Shown here one piece after another: positions 1 through 7,761 of a DNA stretch of 64,000 nucleotides. The number at the start of each line of letters is the position of its first letter. Within the stretch, counting starts at the first letter, position 1. The position numbers and the translations under genes are program-made. Origin of the DNA: Rhodobacterales bacterium LSUCC0031 (lineage in GTDB: Bacteria > Pseudomonadota > Alphaproteobacteria > Rhodobacterales > Rhodobacteraceae); contig WVSP01000001.1 of assembly GCA_015689735.1 (NCBI GenBank), forward strand, positions 1,042,001 to 1,106,000. The letters are read 5' to 3'. Under the pieces are notes generated by a model. That model searched no databases and was not told the origin of the DNA. It saw only the letters and a list, made by a program, of their open reading frames with translations.

Positions 1-521
1 GGGGTGGGACGAGTTTCACAGACTTTGCAATAAGATGCAACGACCGGCGTCCAGTCGGTGTAGCGCCCCTCACGCCGTTCCATTTGCCCCGCCGCAACTT
101 GCAGCTCATCGGAGAGGATGTGGCGTGCGGCGGCCACGACAAAATTCTGCATATCTGCCGATAGGTCGGCAAAGTCACCAAACGTGGTCGAGCCACTTGC
201 CGCGTCGTACAGAACAATTGGCCCCGCCACGGAAACCCGCTCGGAAATGCCATCATAGACGACCGACGGGGCAGTCAGCTTCATGCCCTCGAAAAACACC
301 TCGACATTGCCATGTGCCTCGATCGTGTCGTTCGCACGGTCAAAATATATCTCGTCCGAAACGAGGAAGGTGCCCGAAAAATCGCCGGCAACTTGTGCAA
401 AGCCCGTCGAGAATGCGGCTGAAAGCACAAAGGCGGCCGCCACCACCATGGCCGTCACACTTCCCGATATGGTCAAGGACCGCCGGCGCGGCGGTTGCAT
501 CAAACGCGTGTTCATCATCAT
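1..521 (-). CDS. lptD: LPS-assembly protein LptD (OstA family), N-terminal part, cut by window edge
   Basis: Reading the minus strand from an ATG triplet at 521/518/515 gives an uninterrupted frame to the window edge. An N-terminal signal peptide (hydrophobic AMVVAAAFVLSAAF, then FAQ) is followed by an OstA/LptA-like beta-jellyroll start: residues such as IEAHGNVEVFFEG, LTAPSVVYD and VAGPIVLYD. A CKVCETRPTP motif follows, matching the conserved Cys-x2-Cys of alphaproteobacterial LptD (CxxCxxxP). LptD inserts LPS into the outer leaflet of the outer membrane. The C-terminal barrel is outside the window. The usual lptF/lptG genes are not directly upstream; instead a divergent O-antigen-ligase-like gene lies there, so a second LptD-like copy is possible. 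A weak GGAG lies about 16 nt before the first ATG. Confidence 0.75.
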   Translation of the reverse strand, partial: MMMNTRLMQPPRRRSLTISGSVTAMVVAAAFVLSAAFSTGFAQVAGDFSGTFLVSDEIYFDRANDTIEAHGNVEVFFEGMKLTAPSVVYDGISERVSVAGPIVLYDAASGSTTFGDFADLSADMQNFVVAAARHILSDELQVAAGQMERREGRYTDWTPVVASYCKVCETRPT

Positions 522-793
522 GCAGCGGCAGCTCTGTCTCCTCGCCGCACATCTCCCCAGATGGGCGGCGTTTGGCCATGGTGGCCCACAGGTGACCGTA
601 GTGGTGGTGACTTGCCTTGACCACAGCAAATCCATGTAGTGGCGGAAATTTGCATGGTCTTGCGGGATTCCGGCCGTGCTCAAGTGTTGCTTTCACCTTC
701 CGGCCGGGTTGGTCCGCGCGCTGGAGGCGCCTAGACGAGAGGTGATCGATGGATTAGGCCCTTGGGCAGACCATAGGGCGATACGGGGCTAAG

Positions 794-2092
794 ATGCAGA
801 TGCACTGGCAAATGGCACGATCCGGCGCAGGTCGCCGTGTCATGCGCGCTGCCTCCTTGGCGGAAGTGGCTATCTTGGCGCTCTTGTTGTTTTCGCTGCC
901 CTTGTTCGAGGCGCCGAAGAATATCTTCAGCGGCTTGCTCCTTCTTGTCTTCTTGAGCAGGGGACTGATGTTGCGCGCCTTTGGGCGACCAGCACCTTTT
1001 GACTGGGCGATCTGGGTCTTGCTGGCCGTCACCTTGATCGCACCGATCACCTCTGAATATGCCGGGCAGATCGGTGTGTTCGACACGGCGCAGCATTGGC
1101 TTTTGCTGGGGTTGACCGCGATCGTGGCCGGGCGGCTTGGCTATACTGCGGGGCAAGTGCGTGTGTTGCTGGTGGCCGCCATCATCGGCGGGATCGCGGC
1201 CTTGGGTGAAAGCTTCAGGATTTGGTCCATGAATGGCAAGGAGTATCCAGAGTTTCGATCCGTGGGCCATGTGAACCATTCTGCGCTTTACATGGTCGGC
1301 ATCTTGGCTGCTGCCTTTGCCTGTCTGCGTGACAGCCAGCGTTGGATGTGGGCGCTCGGCATCGCGGGGATTGCGGCGAGCTTTGCCTACTTTATCCCCT
1401 CGCGCAGCATGGTTGCCATGGGTGCGGGGCTGGTGGTGAGTGCTGTTGGCCTGTCGATGATCTTGCGCCAATTCCTATCGCGCGCGGCCATTTTGGGCAG
1501 TGTTGTAGCGGTGGCGGTCGCATTTGTCGGCATGCTTGCGACTCCGCCCGCCGCCGATTTTCGTGCCGAGTTGCTCAGCCGCTTTGAGGCCGAAAGCCTT
1601 TTGTCCTATCGCGAGAACATCTTGTTCACCGCCTTGGAGGTTTACGATCGAAACCCGATCTTCGGCACCGGTGTGCGGACATTCAATCTGGCAACGGACG
1701 AGGCCGTACTACGCGCCGAGCTTGCGACGGAAGGCCGCGATTTCGAGGCTGAGGCATCGCGCTTTTACTTCTCACCCGGTCACGGCCACAACTTATGGAC
1801 CACGCTTCTCGTCGAGCGGGGGATTGTCGGCGTGCTTGCTGTGACCGCCTATCTTGCCCTTGGCCTTTTCACATTTGCGCGGCTTTATCGTGACTTGGCT
1901 GATGATCCAGACCGCCAAGCGGTTGCCATGCTCGGCTTGCTGATGATCCTGTATCTCGCCGTGGCTGGTCTGGGGAACACCACCATGATCGTCGAACATG
2001 GGCAAGCCGCGATGCTCTTGGTGGCCATCGCTTGGGGTGGCGCGATGCGCGCGGGCGCACGGCAAGACACACGCGACGACGCTCTATCCTAG
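794..2092 (+). CDS. O-antigen ligase / Wzy-type polymerase family membrane protein
   Basis: A 432-residue polytopic inner-membrane protein with about ten hydrophobic segments. It has the Wzy_C-type arrangement: a periplasmic stretch holding NHSALYMVG and SRSMVAMG, then RENILFTALEVYDRNPIFGTG, then GHGHNLWTTLLVERG, the His-rich signature of O-antigen ligases and polymerases. The likely role is transfer or polymerisation of lipid-linked glycans at the periplasmic face. It is divergent from the lptD-like gene and convergent with a methyltransferase gene, with an 8-9 bp overlap of the 3' ends. The first ATG (794) has a GGGGCTAAG before it; ATGs at 812 and 842 are alternatives. WaaL versus Wzy cannot be settled by reading. 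Confidence 0.8.
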   Translation: MQMHWQMARSGAGRRVMRAASLAEVAILALLLFSLPLFEAPKNIFSGLLLLVFLSRGLMLRAFGRPAPFDWAIWVLLAVTLIAPITSEYAGQIGVFDTAQHWLLLGLTAIVAGRLGYTAGQVRVLLVAAIIGGIAALGESFRIWSMNGKEYPEFRSVGHVNHSALYMVGILAAAFACLRDSQRWMWALGIAGIAASFAYFIPSRSMVAMGAGLVVSAVGLSMILRQFLSRAAILGSVVAVAVAFVGMLATPPAADFRAELLSRFEAESLLSYRENILFTALEVYDRNPIFGTGVRTFNLATDEAVLRAELATEGRDFEAEASRFYFSPGHGHNLWTTLLVERGIVGVLAVTAYLALGLFTFARLYRDLADDPDRQAVAMLGLLMILYLAVAGLGNTTMIVEHGQAAMLLVAIAWGGAMRAGARQDTRDDALS

Positions 2093-2737
2093 GCGCTTGC
2101 GCAGGCTTCTTGCCCATTTGTAGCGCAGCTGCCACCACCATGCCGCGATCAGATCGCTTTGGCGCACGCATCGCCCGACGCGCTCAGAGCGCTTGCGCAA
2201 GGCCACCAAGGTGCCTTCTTGCCCGACCATCTCGAATTCCGGGCAACGGCGCAGGAAATGTCCAATCGCCCATGTGACGCCCGGAAATTTCGGGCTGCTG
2301 TCATGGAGACAGATGAAGCCGCCTGGATTGACCAGATCAGCCCATTGCAGATCGACCATCACGGGATAGGCGCGGTGATCGCCATCGATGAATACGAAAT
2401 CGAAGCGCCCGCCGGTCCGCCTTTCGGCTTCGAGGAAATCGCCCGTCACCCCCTTCCAAAAGGTCACGCTGTTCGGGTCGATACCCGCGCCACGCAGGTT
2501 TCGGTCGATGATATCGCGTTGGTTTGGGTAGTAGGTGAGGGGATCGATGACACAAAATTGCGGCACCGCTGCGCGGCTTGCATAAAGTCCGATCAGTTCC
2601 TTGAGCGTCCCACCCGCCGCAGTACCGATTTCAAGATGGCGGTCGCGCAGATCATGATGGGTCAGCACATGCCGCAGCAACCCGCGCTCTCCTTCGGTGC
2701 ATTCCGACTCTAACGTTGTCGCGCTCGCTCGTGCCAC
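2084..2737 (-). CDS. class I SAM-dependent methyltransferase (Methyltransf_24 type)
   Basis: 217 residues with a Rossmann-type SAM site: HLEIGTAAGGT (motif I), then VIDPLTYYPN, FDFVFIDGDHRAYPVM and LVNPGGFICLHDSS. The IDGDH acidic and His pair is typical of the Methyltransf_24 group, often found in surface-glycan loci. The substrate is unknown. Its neighbours are an O-antigen ligase and a GT4 glycosyltransferase, so a sugar or lipid-linked glycan substrate is inferred. The C-terminus is basic and Trp-rich (AAWWWQLRYKWARSLRKRLG), possibly membrane-associated. Confidence 0.8.
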   Translation of the reverse strand: MARASATTLESECTEGERGLLRHVLTHHDLRDRHLEIGTAAGGTLKELIGLYASRAAVPQFCVIDPLTYYPNQRDIIDRNLRGAGIDPNSVTFWKGVTGDFLEAERRTGGRFDFVFIDGDHRAYPVMVDLQWADLVNPGGFICLHDSSPKFPGVTWAIGHFLRRCPEFEMVGQEGTLVALRKRSERVGRCVRQSDLIAAWWWQLRYKWARSLRKRLG

Positions 2738-2831
2738 GCCTGATCCTCTCCAATGCGGCGGCGTTCACAGGCATGCCGCGCTTCATTCATCGCCCCAATA
2801 TGCCTTCACCTTCGGCGACACATGTCGTGTG

Positions 2832-3893
2832 CTACCCTTCCAATAGGCCACGGTAAATCGCGATAATCGCGGCGGCCTCGTTTTCGATGCGAAAGCTTTT
2901 CTCGATGAGGGCGCGGGCATTGGCGGCTTGTCGCGCGATCAGCGCGGGGTCGTCCAAAAGCTGTCCGATGGCCGCAGCGATCGCATCAGGAGCGCCCGGC
3001 GCGACAAGGACACCCGTTTCACCATCCACGACCAATTCCTCGAAGGCGCCAACGGTCGTCGCCACGACAGGCACGCCGCAGGCCATCGCCTCAAGCGGGG
3101 TAAGGCCAAACCCCTCCCAGCGTTGTGGCGCGACGAAAAGATCAAGCGCTTGATACCATTGCGGCATATCCCAAACCGGCACTTCGGGGCGGAACAAGAT
3201 CCGCTCAGACAGACCCGCTTGTGCCACGCGCCGTTCCAGATCGCGCGCGAAATCGGCGTATTTGTCCAAGGCACGCCCCATAACCAGCGCGCGCGCATCG
3301 GGGCGGTTGTGCAAGGCCGTGATCATTGCATCGACAAAGACATCGGTGCCTTTTTGCGCACGGATACGGCCGAAACAGCCTATCAAGACCCCGTCCTCTG
3401 GCAGGCCGAGCTTGCGGCGAACCACGGCACGATTCGCGGCGGGGTGAAAGCTGTCGGCATCGATCCCATGCAAGATGACAGTGGCGGGCCGCGCCAGATA
3501 GGCGGCTGTGCGCGCCGAGGTCGCAATCACCGCATCCATGCGCGCAATCAGCGCCTTGGTCAGCCATGTGTGGCGGCGCTGCGAGGCAGAGGTAAATACT
3601 AGCCAAAGCTTCTTGCCCAAAAGATATTTCAGCGCCAAGCCACCAAGCATCTCGCTGTTGCGCCTGGCATGCCAGACGCGTGCGCCATGTGGGCCGCGCC
3701 GGGGCATTGTGATCAGATCGACGAGGCGGATTTGCGGCACCTGCGGCGGCAAGATGGGGCCAACAGCGGCAATGGCGATACCTTGCGCTTGGATCGGCAC
3801 CAACCGCACGATGGTCGATGTGACCCCTGACAGGCGGCGCTTGAAATTCGGCGCGATGACATCAATCTGCCGCGGGTCGCGGTAAGGCGTCAT
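2832..3893 (-). CDS. GT4 glycosyltransferase, LPS-core mannosyltransferase type (LpsB/LpcC/WadC-like)
   Basis: 353 residues when started at 3893, where AAGGAG lies 9 nt upstream; an upstream extension to 3986 would run into the next gene. The N-terminus IDVIAPNFKRRLSGVTSTI matches the family of LPS-core mannosyltransferases of rhizobia and Brucella. The C-terminal GT-B half has GCFGRIRAQKGTDVF, then FVAPQRWEGFGLTPLEAMACG, which is the E-x7-E nucleotide-sugar signature, then GVPVVATTVGAFEELVVDG. It acts at the cytoplasmic face of the inner membrane. GDP-mannose as donor is inferred from the family only. Confidence 0.8.
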   Translation of the reverse strand: MTPYRDPRQIDVIAPNFKRRLSGVTSTIVRLVPIQAQGIAIAAVGPILPPQVPQIRLVDLITMPRRGPHGARVWHARRNSEMLGGLALKYLLGKKLWLVFTSASQRRHTWLTKALIARMDAVIATSARTAAYLARPATVILHGIDADSFHPAANRAVVRRKLGLPEDGVLIGCFGRIRAQKGTDVFVDAMITALHNRPDARALVMGRALDKYADFARDLERRVAQAGLSERILFRPEVPVWDMPQWYQALDLFVAPQRWEGFGLTPLEAMACGVPVVATTVGAFEELVVDGETGVLVAPGAPDAIAAAIGQLLDDPALIARQAANARALIEKSFRIENEAAAIIAIYRGLLEG

Positions 3894-3970
3894 GCCCGGA
3901 CGCTCCTTTGGCTGTGACGACATCATCACCTCGCTTAGGCAAAGCGGCAGCTTGATGCAAGCCGTCTGCC

Positions 3971-4291
3971 CTAGCCTTGCGACCAATGCAGGTTGCGCGC
4001 TGTGTCCATGCCGACAGGCCGGCTAAGACGCAGCACGCTGCGCCCTTCGACCATGACCTCGGTCGCGGTGGATTGCGGTCTCTGGGTCACCGCATCGCGC
4101 CCCAGATCGAACAACATGCGGGTTGTCTCGGCCAGACGTTCCTCGGCGCGTTCGGCGCGCGCGGTAACCGCGGCAAGCTGTGCGCGCATCTCCTCAAGGC
4201 GCGTGAAATAGGCATCGCGCTCGGTTTTGGCGACTTCCAGCGCGACCGTGACCTTCAGGATCTCGCGCCACTGGTCCTTCGTCTTTGCCAT
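3971..4291 (-). CDS. small coiled-coil protein of unknown function
   Basis: 106 residues from the ATG at 4291 (GGGGA 5 nt upstream), starting MAKTKDQWREIL. The middle is heptad-like and rich in Ala, Glu and Arg (LEEMRAQLAAVTARAERAEERL), predicting a coiled coil. The tail LRLSRPVGMDTARNLHW is less charged. There is no signal peptide or membrane segment. It lies about 77 nt upstream of the GT4 glycosyltransferase in the same direction and may be cotranscribed. I do not recognise the family. Confidence 0.55.
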   Translation of the reverse strand: MAKTKDQWREILKVTVALEVAKTERDAYFTRLEEMRAQLAAVTARAERAEERLAETTRMLFDLGRDAVTQRPQSTATEVMVEGRSVLRLSRPVGMDTARNLHWSQG

Positions 4292-4842
4292 TGCGTCCCC
4301 ATTTCGATGCAACCCCAAGGGATGCTTGTCGCCAGCCCGCACTATGGGCGTGGCAGGATCGGGCGGCAATCACACCAAAGTTGAACCCGCCCTGCAAAGG
4401 GGCGCCCAGGCCCCATGTTGCGCGCCGTCAATGTGCGAGTCGTCCGACGCTGGCAGGATAAAGTTCTCGATGAGGGGAACAGGAAAGGACATGGTTGCAA
4501 CCCTAGCAACGCAAGGCGCAAAGGTGGTCGCCAGGATGACCTGACCCACGATGAACCTCATCGGGCTGATCCGTCGCGTTTCGGGGACGGTGTATCAGGC
4601 GAAAACCTGAGATCACCCAACCGGCTCGCGGCGGGTCCGGTCCTGCCCCGGACCACGGGGGCGACGCGGTTGAGATGTCCCCAGTTCTCCCGTGTTGCCC
4701 CCGGTTTCGGGCCACATCCCGCCCGCAAGCCTCCGTTTGATGCCCGTCAATGCCGCCATCTTGGTCATTGCGCAGCCTGAGTGGCGGGCGCGTGGCCTGT
4801 GCCGTGGCAGCCCTGACCGTGACCAAAGCCGGAGCCGCTCTG
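4292..4842. other. intergenic region, 551 bp, no convincing gene
   Basis: Short open frames occur on both strands, but none has family features or a good ribosome site. The only signal I can support is the FNR box at 4737-4750 near the right end. The region marks the boundary between the envelope genes and the FNR-box island. Confidence 0.5.
4737..4750 (+). promoter_or_regulatory. FNR-type box, TTGATGCCCGTCAA
   Basis: A TTGAT-N4-GTCAA dyad, the closest to perfect symmetry in this window. Its centre is about 100 nt before the start of the helix-hairpin-helix gene at 4843. It is the same box type as eight others between 6.5 and 18.2 kb. Confidence 0.75.
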
Positions 4843-5817
4843 ATGCCGTCACCTATGCAATCTCCCAATGCCCCGATTGAAACCAATGTGCAGATCGCCG
4901 ATCACCTTGCCCACTATGCCGATCTGTTGGCAGCCGAAGGGGGTGATCGCTTTCGCCTCCGCGCTTATCGCGCCGCAGTCGAGGAGATTACGGCCCTTGA
5001 TCGACCCTTATCTGCGATTTTCGCGGCAGGCGGCATCGATGCGCTGATCGCGTTGCGCGGGATCGGCCGCGGGATTGCGGCGGCGATTGTCGAGATGCTG
5101 CAAACGGGTCGCTGGCGACAGCTTGAAGCGCGCGCGCAAAGCCTGACGCCTGCGCGACTCTTTGCGACGATACCCGGGATCGGTCCAGTTCTGGCCGATC
5201 GGCTGGTTGCGGATTTGGGGGTCGAAAGCCTCGCCGATCTCGAGGCGGCGTTGCGTCTTGGCGATGCCGAGGTGCAAGGGATCGGTGCGCGGCGGCGTGC
5301 GGCGATCTTGGCGGGCCTTGCGCAGCGCTTGAACCGCATGCCGATAGGGCCGCGCCGTGCCAAACCCGCACAGGCACCTATTCCGCCTGTCGCACTTTTA
5401 CTTGCCATCGATGCGCGCTACCGGGCCAAGGCTGCGGCCGGTGTGCTGCGCCTGATCGCCCCGCGCCGGTTCAACCCCGAGGGTGCCGCATGGCTGCCGA
5501 TCATGCATCACCACGCCGATGGGTGGGACTTTACCGCGTTGTTTTCAAACACCGCCAATGCACATGAATTGGGGCGCACACGAGATTGGGTCGTACTCTA
5601 TTTCCGCCGTGACAGCGGCCCAGAGGGACGCGCGACCATCGTCACCGAGACGCTCGGCCCTTTGAAAGGGTTGCGCGTCATTCGCGGCCAAGAAGAACCC
5701 TGCGCGCAGCATTACGCCCAGCATGACGCAATGCCCCCCGCGCCGGGTGACAGCGCGGGGGGCAATGGTCGTTTGGCTGGAGCGCGCACCAATGCTTTCG
5801 GCAAATTGGTCAACTGA
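4843..5817 (+). CDS. helix-hairpin-helix protein with a PolX/Pol-beta-like N-terminal domain
   Basis: 324 residues from the ATG at 4843 (GGAG 8 nt upstream). The N-terminus (HLAHYADLLAAEGGDRFRLR, AYRAAVEEI) matches the 8-kDa Pol-beta/PolX N-terminal fold. Two helix-hairpin-helix motifs follow: ALRGIGRGIAAAI and TIPGIGPVLADRLV, then a third weaker GIGARRRAAI. The C-terminal half (LLLAIDARYRAKAAAG, LPIMHHHADGWDFTALFSNT) lacks the polymerase Asp triad and the PHP nuclease. DNA binding without polymerisation is inferred, perhaps in repair under stress. An FNR box lies upstream. The 3' end overlaps the convergent BON gene by 8 bp, and a strong hairpin lies inside the last codons. Confidence 0.7.
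   Translation: MPSPMQSPNAPIETNVQIADHLAHYADLLAAEGGDRFRLRAYRAAVEEITALDRPLSAIFAAGGIDALIALRGIGRGIAAAIVEMLQTGRWRQLEARAQSLTPARLFATIPGIGPVLADRLVADLGVESLADLEAALRLGDAEVQGIGARRRAAILAGLAQRLNRMPIGPRRAKPAQAPIPPVALLLAIDARYRAKAAAGVLRLIAPRRFNPEGAAWLPIMHHHADGWDFTALFSNTANAHELGRTRDWVVLYFRRDSGPEGRATIVTETLGPLKGLRVIRGQEEPCAQHYAQHDAMPPAPGDSAGGNGRLAGARTNAFGKLVN
5732..5764. terminator. 12-bp perfect inverted repeat inside the 3' end of the HhH gene
   Basis: TGCCCCCCGCGC (5732-5743) pairs with GCGCGGGGGGCA (5753-5764) around a 9-nt loop. It lies within the last 30 codons of the HhH gene, 46 bp before the end of the convergent BON gene. It may terminate either transcript; no T-run follows. Confidence 0.45.
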
Positions 5818-6457
5818 CCGTCAGATGATCGACCACTTCGGTCACGCCTGGGGCTGACCATGCCGCACGCTCAGCGCTGCGCCGCTCGCCCAGGTAACGC
5901 ACGCGGCCCTCAAGCGTGACCTTGCCGCCATCGACATTGACCTTGATCGCGCTGGCATCAAGCTCGGCATCGCGCTGGAGCGCCTTTTGGATACGTTGGC
6001 TCACATCGGCGGGTTTCACCGCCGGGGTGATGCGCAGCCGGTTATTGACACCCGTCACCCCGACCAAGCGGCGCACCGCCTGTTCGGCGGCGGTGGATTG
6101 ATAATGCCATTCCACCTGACCCTCCAACGTCACCCAACCCTTGGTTACCGTGATCTTGATCTTTTCGTCCGGCACCGAGCTGTTCCATTTCAGCGTATTG
6201 ACGATACGCTTGGCGATCTCGTCATCGGCGGTGATATGGGCGCCAATCGGGCGCACTTCGATCTCGTCGGCGATGGCGCGCACCCCACGGATCCCTTCGA
6301 CGATCTCGCGGATCGTGACCTTGTCGCTGAAAGCGCGCACATGGCCGGTCAGCGTGACCACCTGCCCATCGACGGCCACGCCGATATCGGCGGCATCGAC
6401 GCTGGGTTCGAGGTCAAGCTCTTCCAGAATATCCAGCCGCAATTCCTTGTCGTTCAT
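5810..6457 (-). CDS. triple BON-domain protein (OsmY-like, no signal peptide)
   Basis: 215 residues with three BON domains in series, each with the VxxGxVxLxGxV core: VDGQVVTLTGHV, TKGWVTLEGQV and DGGKVTLEGRV. BON domains bind phospholipid or help membrane stability. E. coli OsmY is periplasmic, but no signal peptide is seen here, so a cytoplasmic or membrane-facing role is likely. AAGGAGG lies 5-6 nt before the ATG at 6457. It is divergent from a cytochrome c gene, with an FNR box between them centred 72 nt upstream of this start. Confidence 0.85.
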   Translation of the reverse strand: MNDKELRLDILEELDLEPSVDAADIGVAVDGQVVTLTGHVRAFSDKVTIREIVEGIRGVRAIADEIEVRPIGAHITADDEIAKRIVNTLKWNSSVPDEKIKITVTKGWVTLEGQVEWHYQSTAAEQAVRRLVGVTGVNNRLRITPAVKPADVSQRIQKALQRDAELDASAIKVNVDGGKVTLEGRVRYLGERRSAERAAWSAPGVTEVVDHLTVS

Positions 6458-6522
6458 GATCTTCCTCCTTGGGGTGGGTCAGTGTGCAGATCACGATCCT
6501 AATTGCCGCTTCGCCTGCGGCA

Positions 6523-6536
6523 TTGATAAGGCGCAA
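6523..6536 (+). promoter_or_regulatory. FNR-type box, TTGATAAGGCGCAA
   Basis: TTGAT-N4-CGCAA in the divergent promoter region between the BON gene and the cytochrome c gene. It fits the rhodobacterial FnrL consensus TTGAY-N4-VDCAA. Its centre is about 72 nt from the BON start and 106 nt from the cytochrome start. Confidence 0.65.
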
Positions 6537-6635
6537 GCCCTGCGCCCATAGCCGACTTGCGCCCCATCAATGTCGGCAAGCCATCATCAGCCCAGACTGA
6601 GCTGCGCGCGTTCCCCCCGTTGACAGGAGATCGAC

Positions 6636-7064
6636 ATGCCTCACTGCAATCCCGCTACCCAAAAACGGCTCGCCTTTGGCTTTGCCGCCGCGATGCTCGC
6701 TGCTTGGCCTGCCATGGCTGATGACGATGATGATGATACCGGGCGGCTCGAATACATGTATAGCTGTTCGGCCTGCCACGGCGAAAGCGCGCGCGGCGAT
6801 GGGCCGGTCGCGCGTTATCTGAATGTCGACACACCCGGCCTGACGACGCTTTCACGCGAGAATGATGGCGAATTTCCGCTCTACCGGGTGGTGCAGATCA
6901 TCGATGGGCGTCATGGGGTGGGTCCGCATGGCACGATCATGCCGGTCTGGGGCGCGCGGTTCATGCCGCAGGCCCTGGCCGAGGGTGGTCATTTCCGGGC
7001 CGAGGTCATCGTGCGCGGCCGCATCTTGTCGATCGCCCATTACCTCGAGTCGATCCAAGATTAG
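6636..7064 (+). CDS. periplasmic class I cytochrome c
   Basis: 142 residues. A signal peptide ends around AAWPAMA, and the mature protein then begins with a run of Asp. The haem site is CSACH, and the likely axial Met lies in GTIMPVWGARF. GESARGDGPVARYL is typical of single-haem c-type cytochromes accepting electrons in the periplasm. AGGAG lies 7-8 nt before the ATG. The partner is unknown. Its place next to an FNR box suggests use at low oxygen, for example with a high-affinity oxidase or a denitrification enzyme encoded elsewhere. The acidic N-terminus is unusual. Confidence 0.85.
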   Translation: MPHCNPATQKRLAFGFAAAMLAAWPAMADDDDDDTGRLEYMYSCSACHGESARGDGPVARYLNVDTPGLTTLSRENDGEFPLYRVVQIIDGRHGVGPHGTIMPVWGARFMPQALAEGGHFRAEVIVRGRILSIAHYLESIQD

Positions 7065-7089
7065 GCTGCGGTTGCGCATACGACCGCCG

Positions 7090-7120
7090 GGGCGCGCGCT
7101 CTATCACAAAGCGCGCGCCC
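7090..7120. terminator. bidirectional hairpin between cytochrome c and hsp20
   Basis: GGGCGCGCGCT (7090-7100) pairs with AGCGCGCGCCC (7110-7120) around a 9-nt loop, in the 66-bp gap between two convergent genes. The stem is 11 bp with no mismatch. Confidence 0.6.
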
Positions 7121-7130
7121 AGCATGCCCG

Positions 7131-7649
7131 CTAGCTAGACTTGATCGCGATCTTGCGCGCCGTTTCACGGGCCTGTGCCGTTTTCGGGATGGTGATCGTC
7201 AAGATCCCTTGCGACAGGGTCGCTGTGATCTTGTCCGCATCCGCAGCACTTGGCAGGCGCAATCGACGCTGGAACGCACCATAGCGGCGTTCGCTCATCA
7301 AATAGTCGCCCCTCGTGTCGCGTTTTTCCTCGGCGATCTCACCACGCAAGGTCAACAGGCCGTCTTCAACATCAAGATCGATATCCGCGGGCAACAGGCC
7401 GGGCAATTCGGCCTTGATCTCGTACTGCCCGTCACAATCGATCAGCTCGAGCGCGGGCGATAGCAACGCGCCTGTGGCCAACGCCCCGCCGGGCGTAACG
7501 GCTTGCGGGCGAGGTGTGCGCCACAGGCCCACTCCGAAGTCATCAAAAAGCCGGTCAACCTCCTCGCGCAGGGTGCTGAGGGGCGTCCATAATGCGCCGT
7601 GGCTGGGCGATTGCGTCTGTGTTGGTTCGGCGTGTTTGGTCATCATCAT
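7131..7649 (-). CDS. small heat-shock protein Hsp20 (alpha-crystallin family)
   Basis: 172 residues from the ATG at 7649 (7646 and 7643 are in frame; AAAGGAGTG lies directly upstream). The alpha-crystallin domain spans roughly residues 60-160: PALELIDCDGQYEIKAELPG, DIDLDVEDGLLTLRGE, ERRYGAFQRRLRLP and LSQGILTITIPK. It is an ATP-independent holdase. Starting at 7862 instead would add a low-complexity Arg/Cys-rich stretch read across the promoter. An FNR box is centred 84 nt upstream. Confidence 0.88.
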   Translation of the reverse strand: MMMTKHAEPTQTQSPSHGALWTPLSTLREEVDRLFDDFGVGLWRTPRPQAVTPGGALATGALLSPALELIDCDGQYEIKAELPGLLPADIDLDVEDGLLTLRGEIAEEKRDTRGDYLMSERRYGAFQRRLRLPSAADADKITATLSQGILTITIPKTAQARETARKIAIKSS

Positions 7650-7726
7650 CACTCCTTTTGGTGGGGGTAGCGCCGCGTGCTTCGACCTGCCCTCTGGCAA
7701 TGCTGCCTGATCCGGCCCGCACCACA

Positions 7727-7740
7727 TTGACCGGCCGCAA
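7727..7740 (+). promoter_or_regulatory. FNR-type box, TTGACCGGCCGCAA
   Basis: TTGAC-N4-CGCAA in the gap between the fnr-like gene and hsp20, which are both on the minus strand. It is centred about 84 nt from the hsp20 start, so hsp20 probably has its own promoter. Confidence 0.65.
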
Positions 7741-7761
7741 ACATCGCCAGCCGATCGTCGG

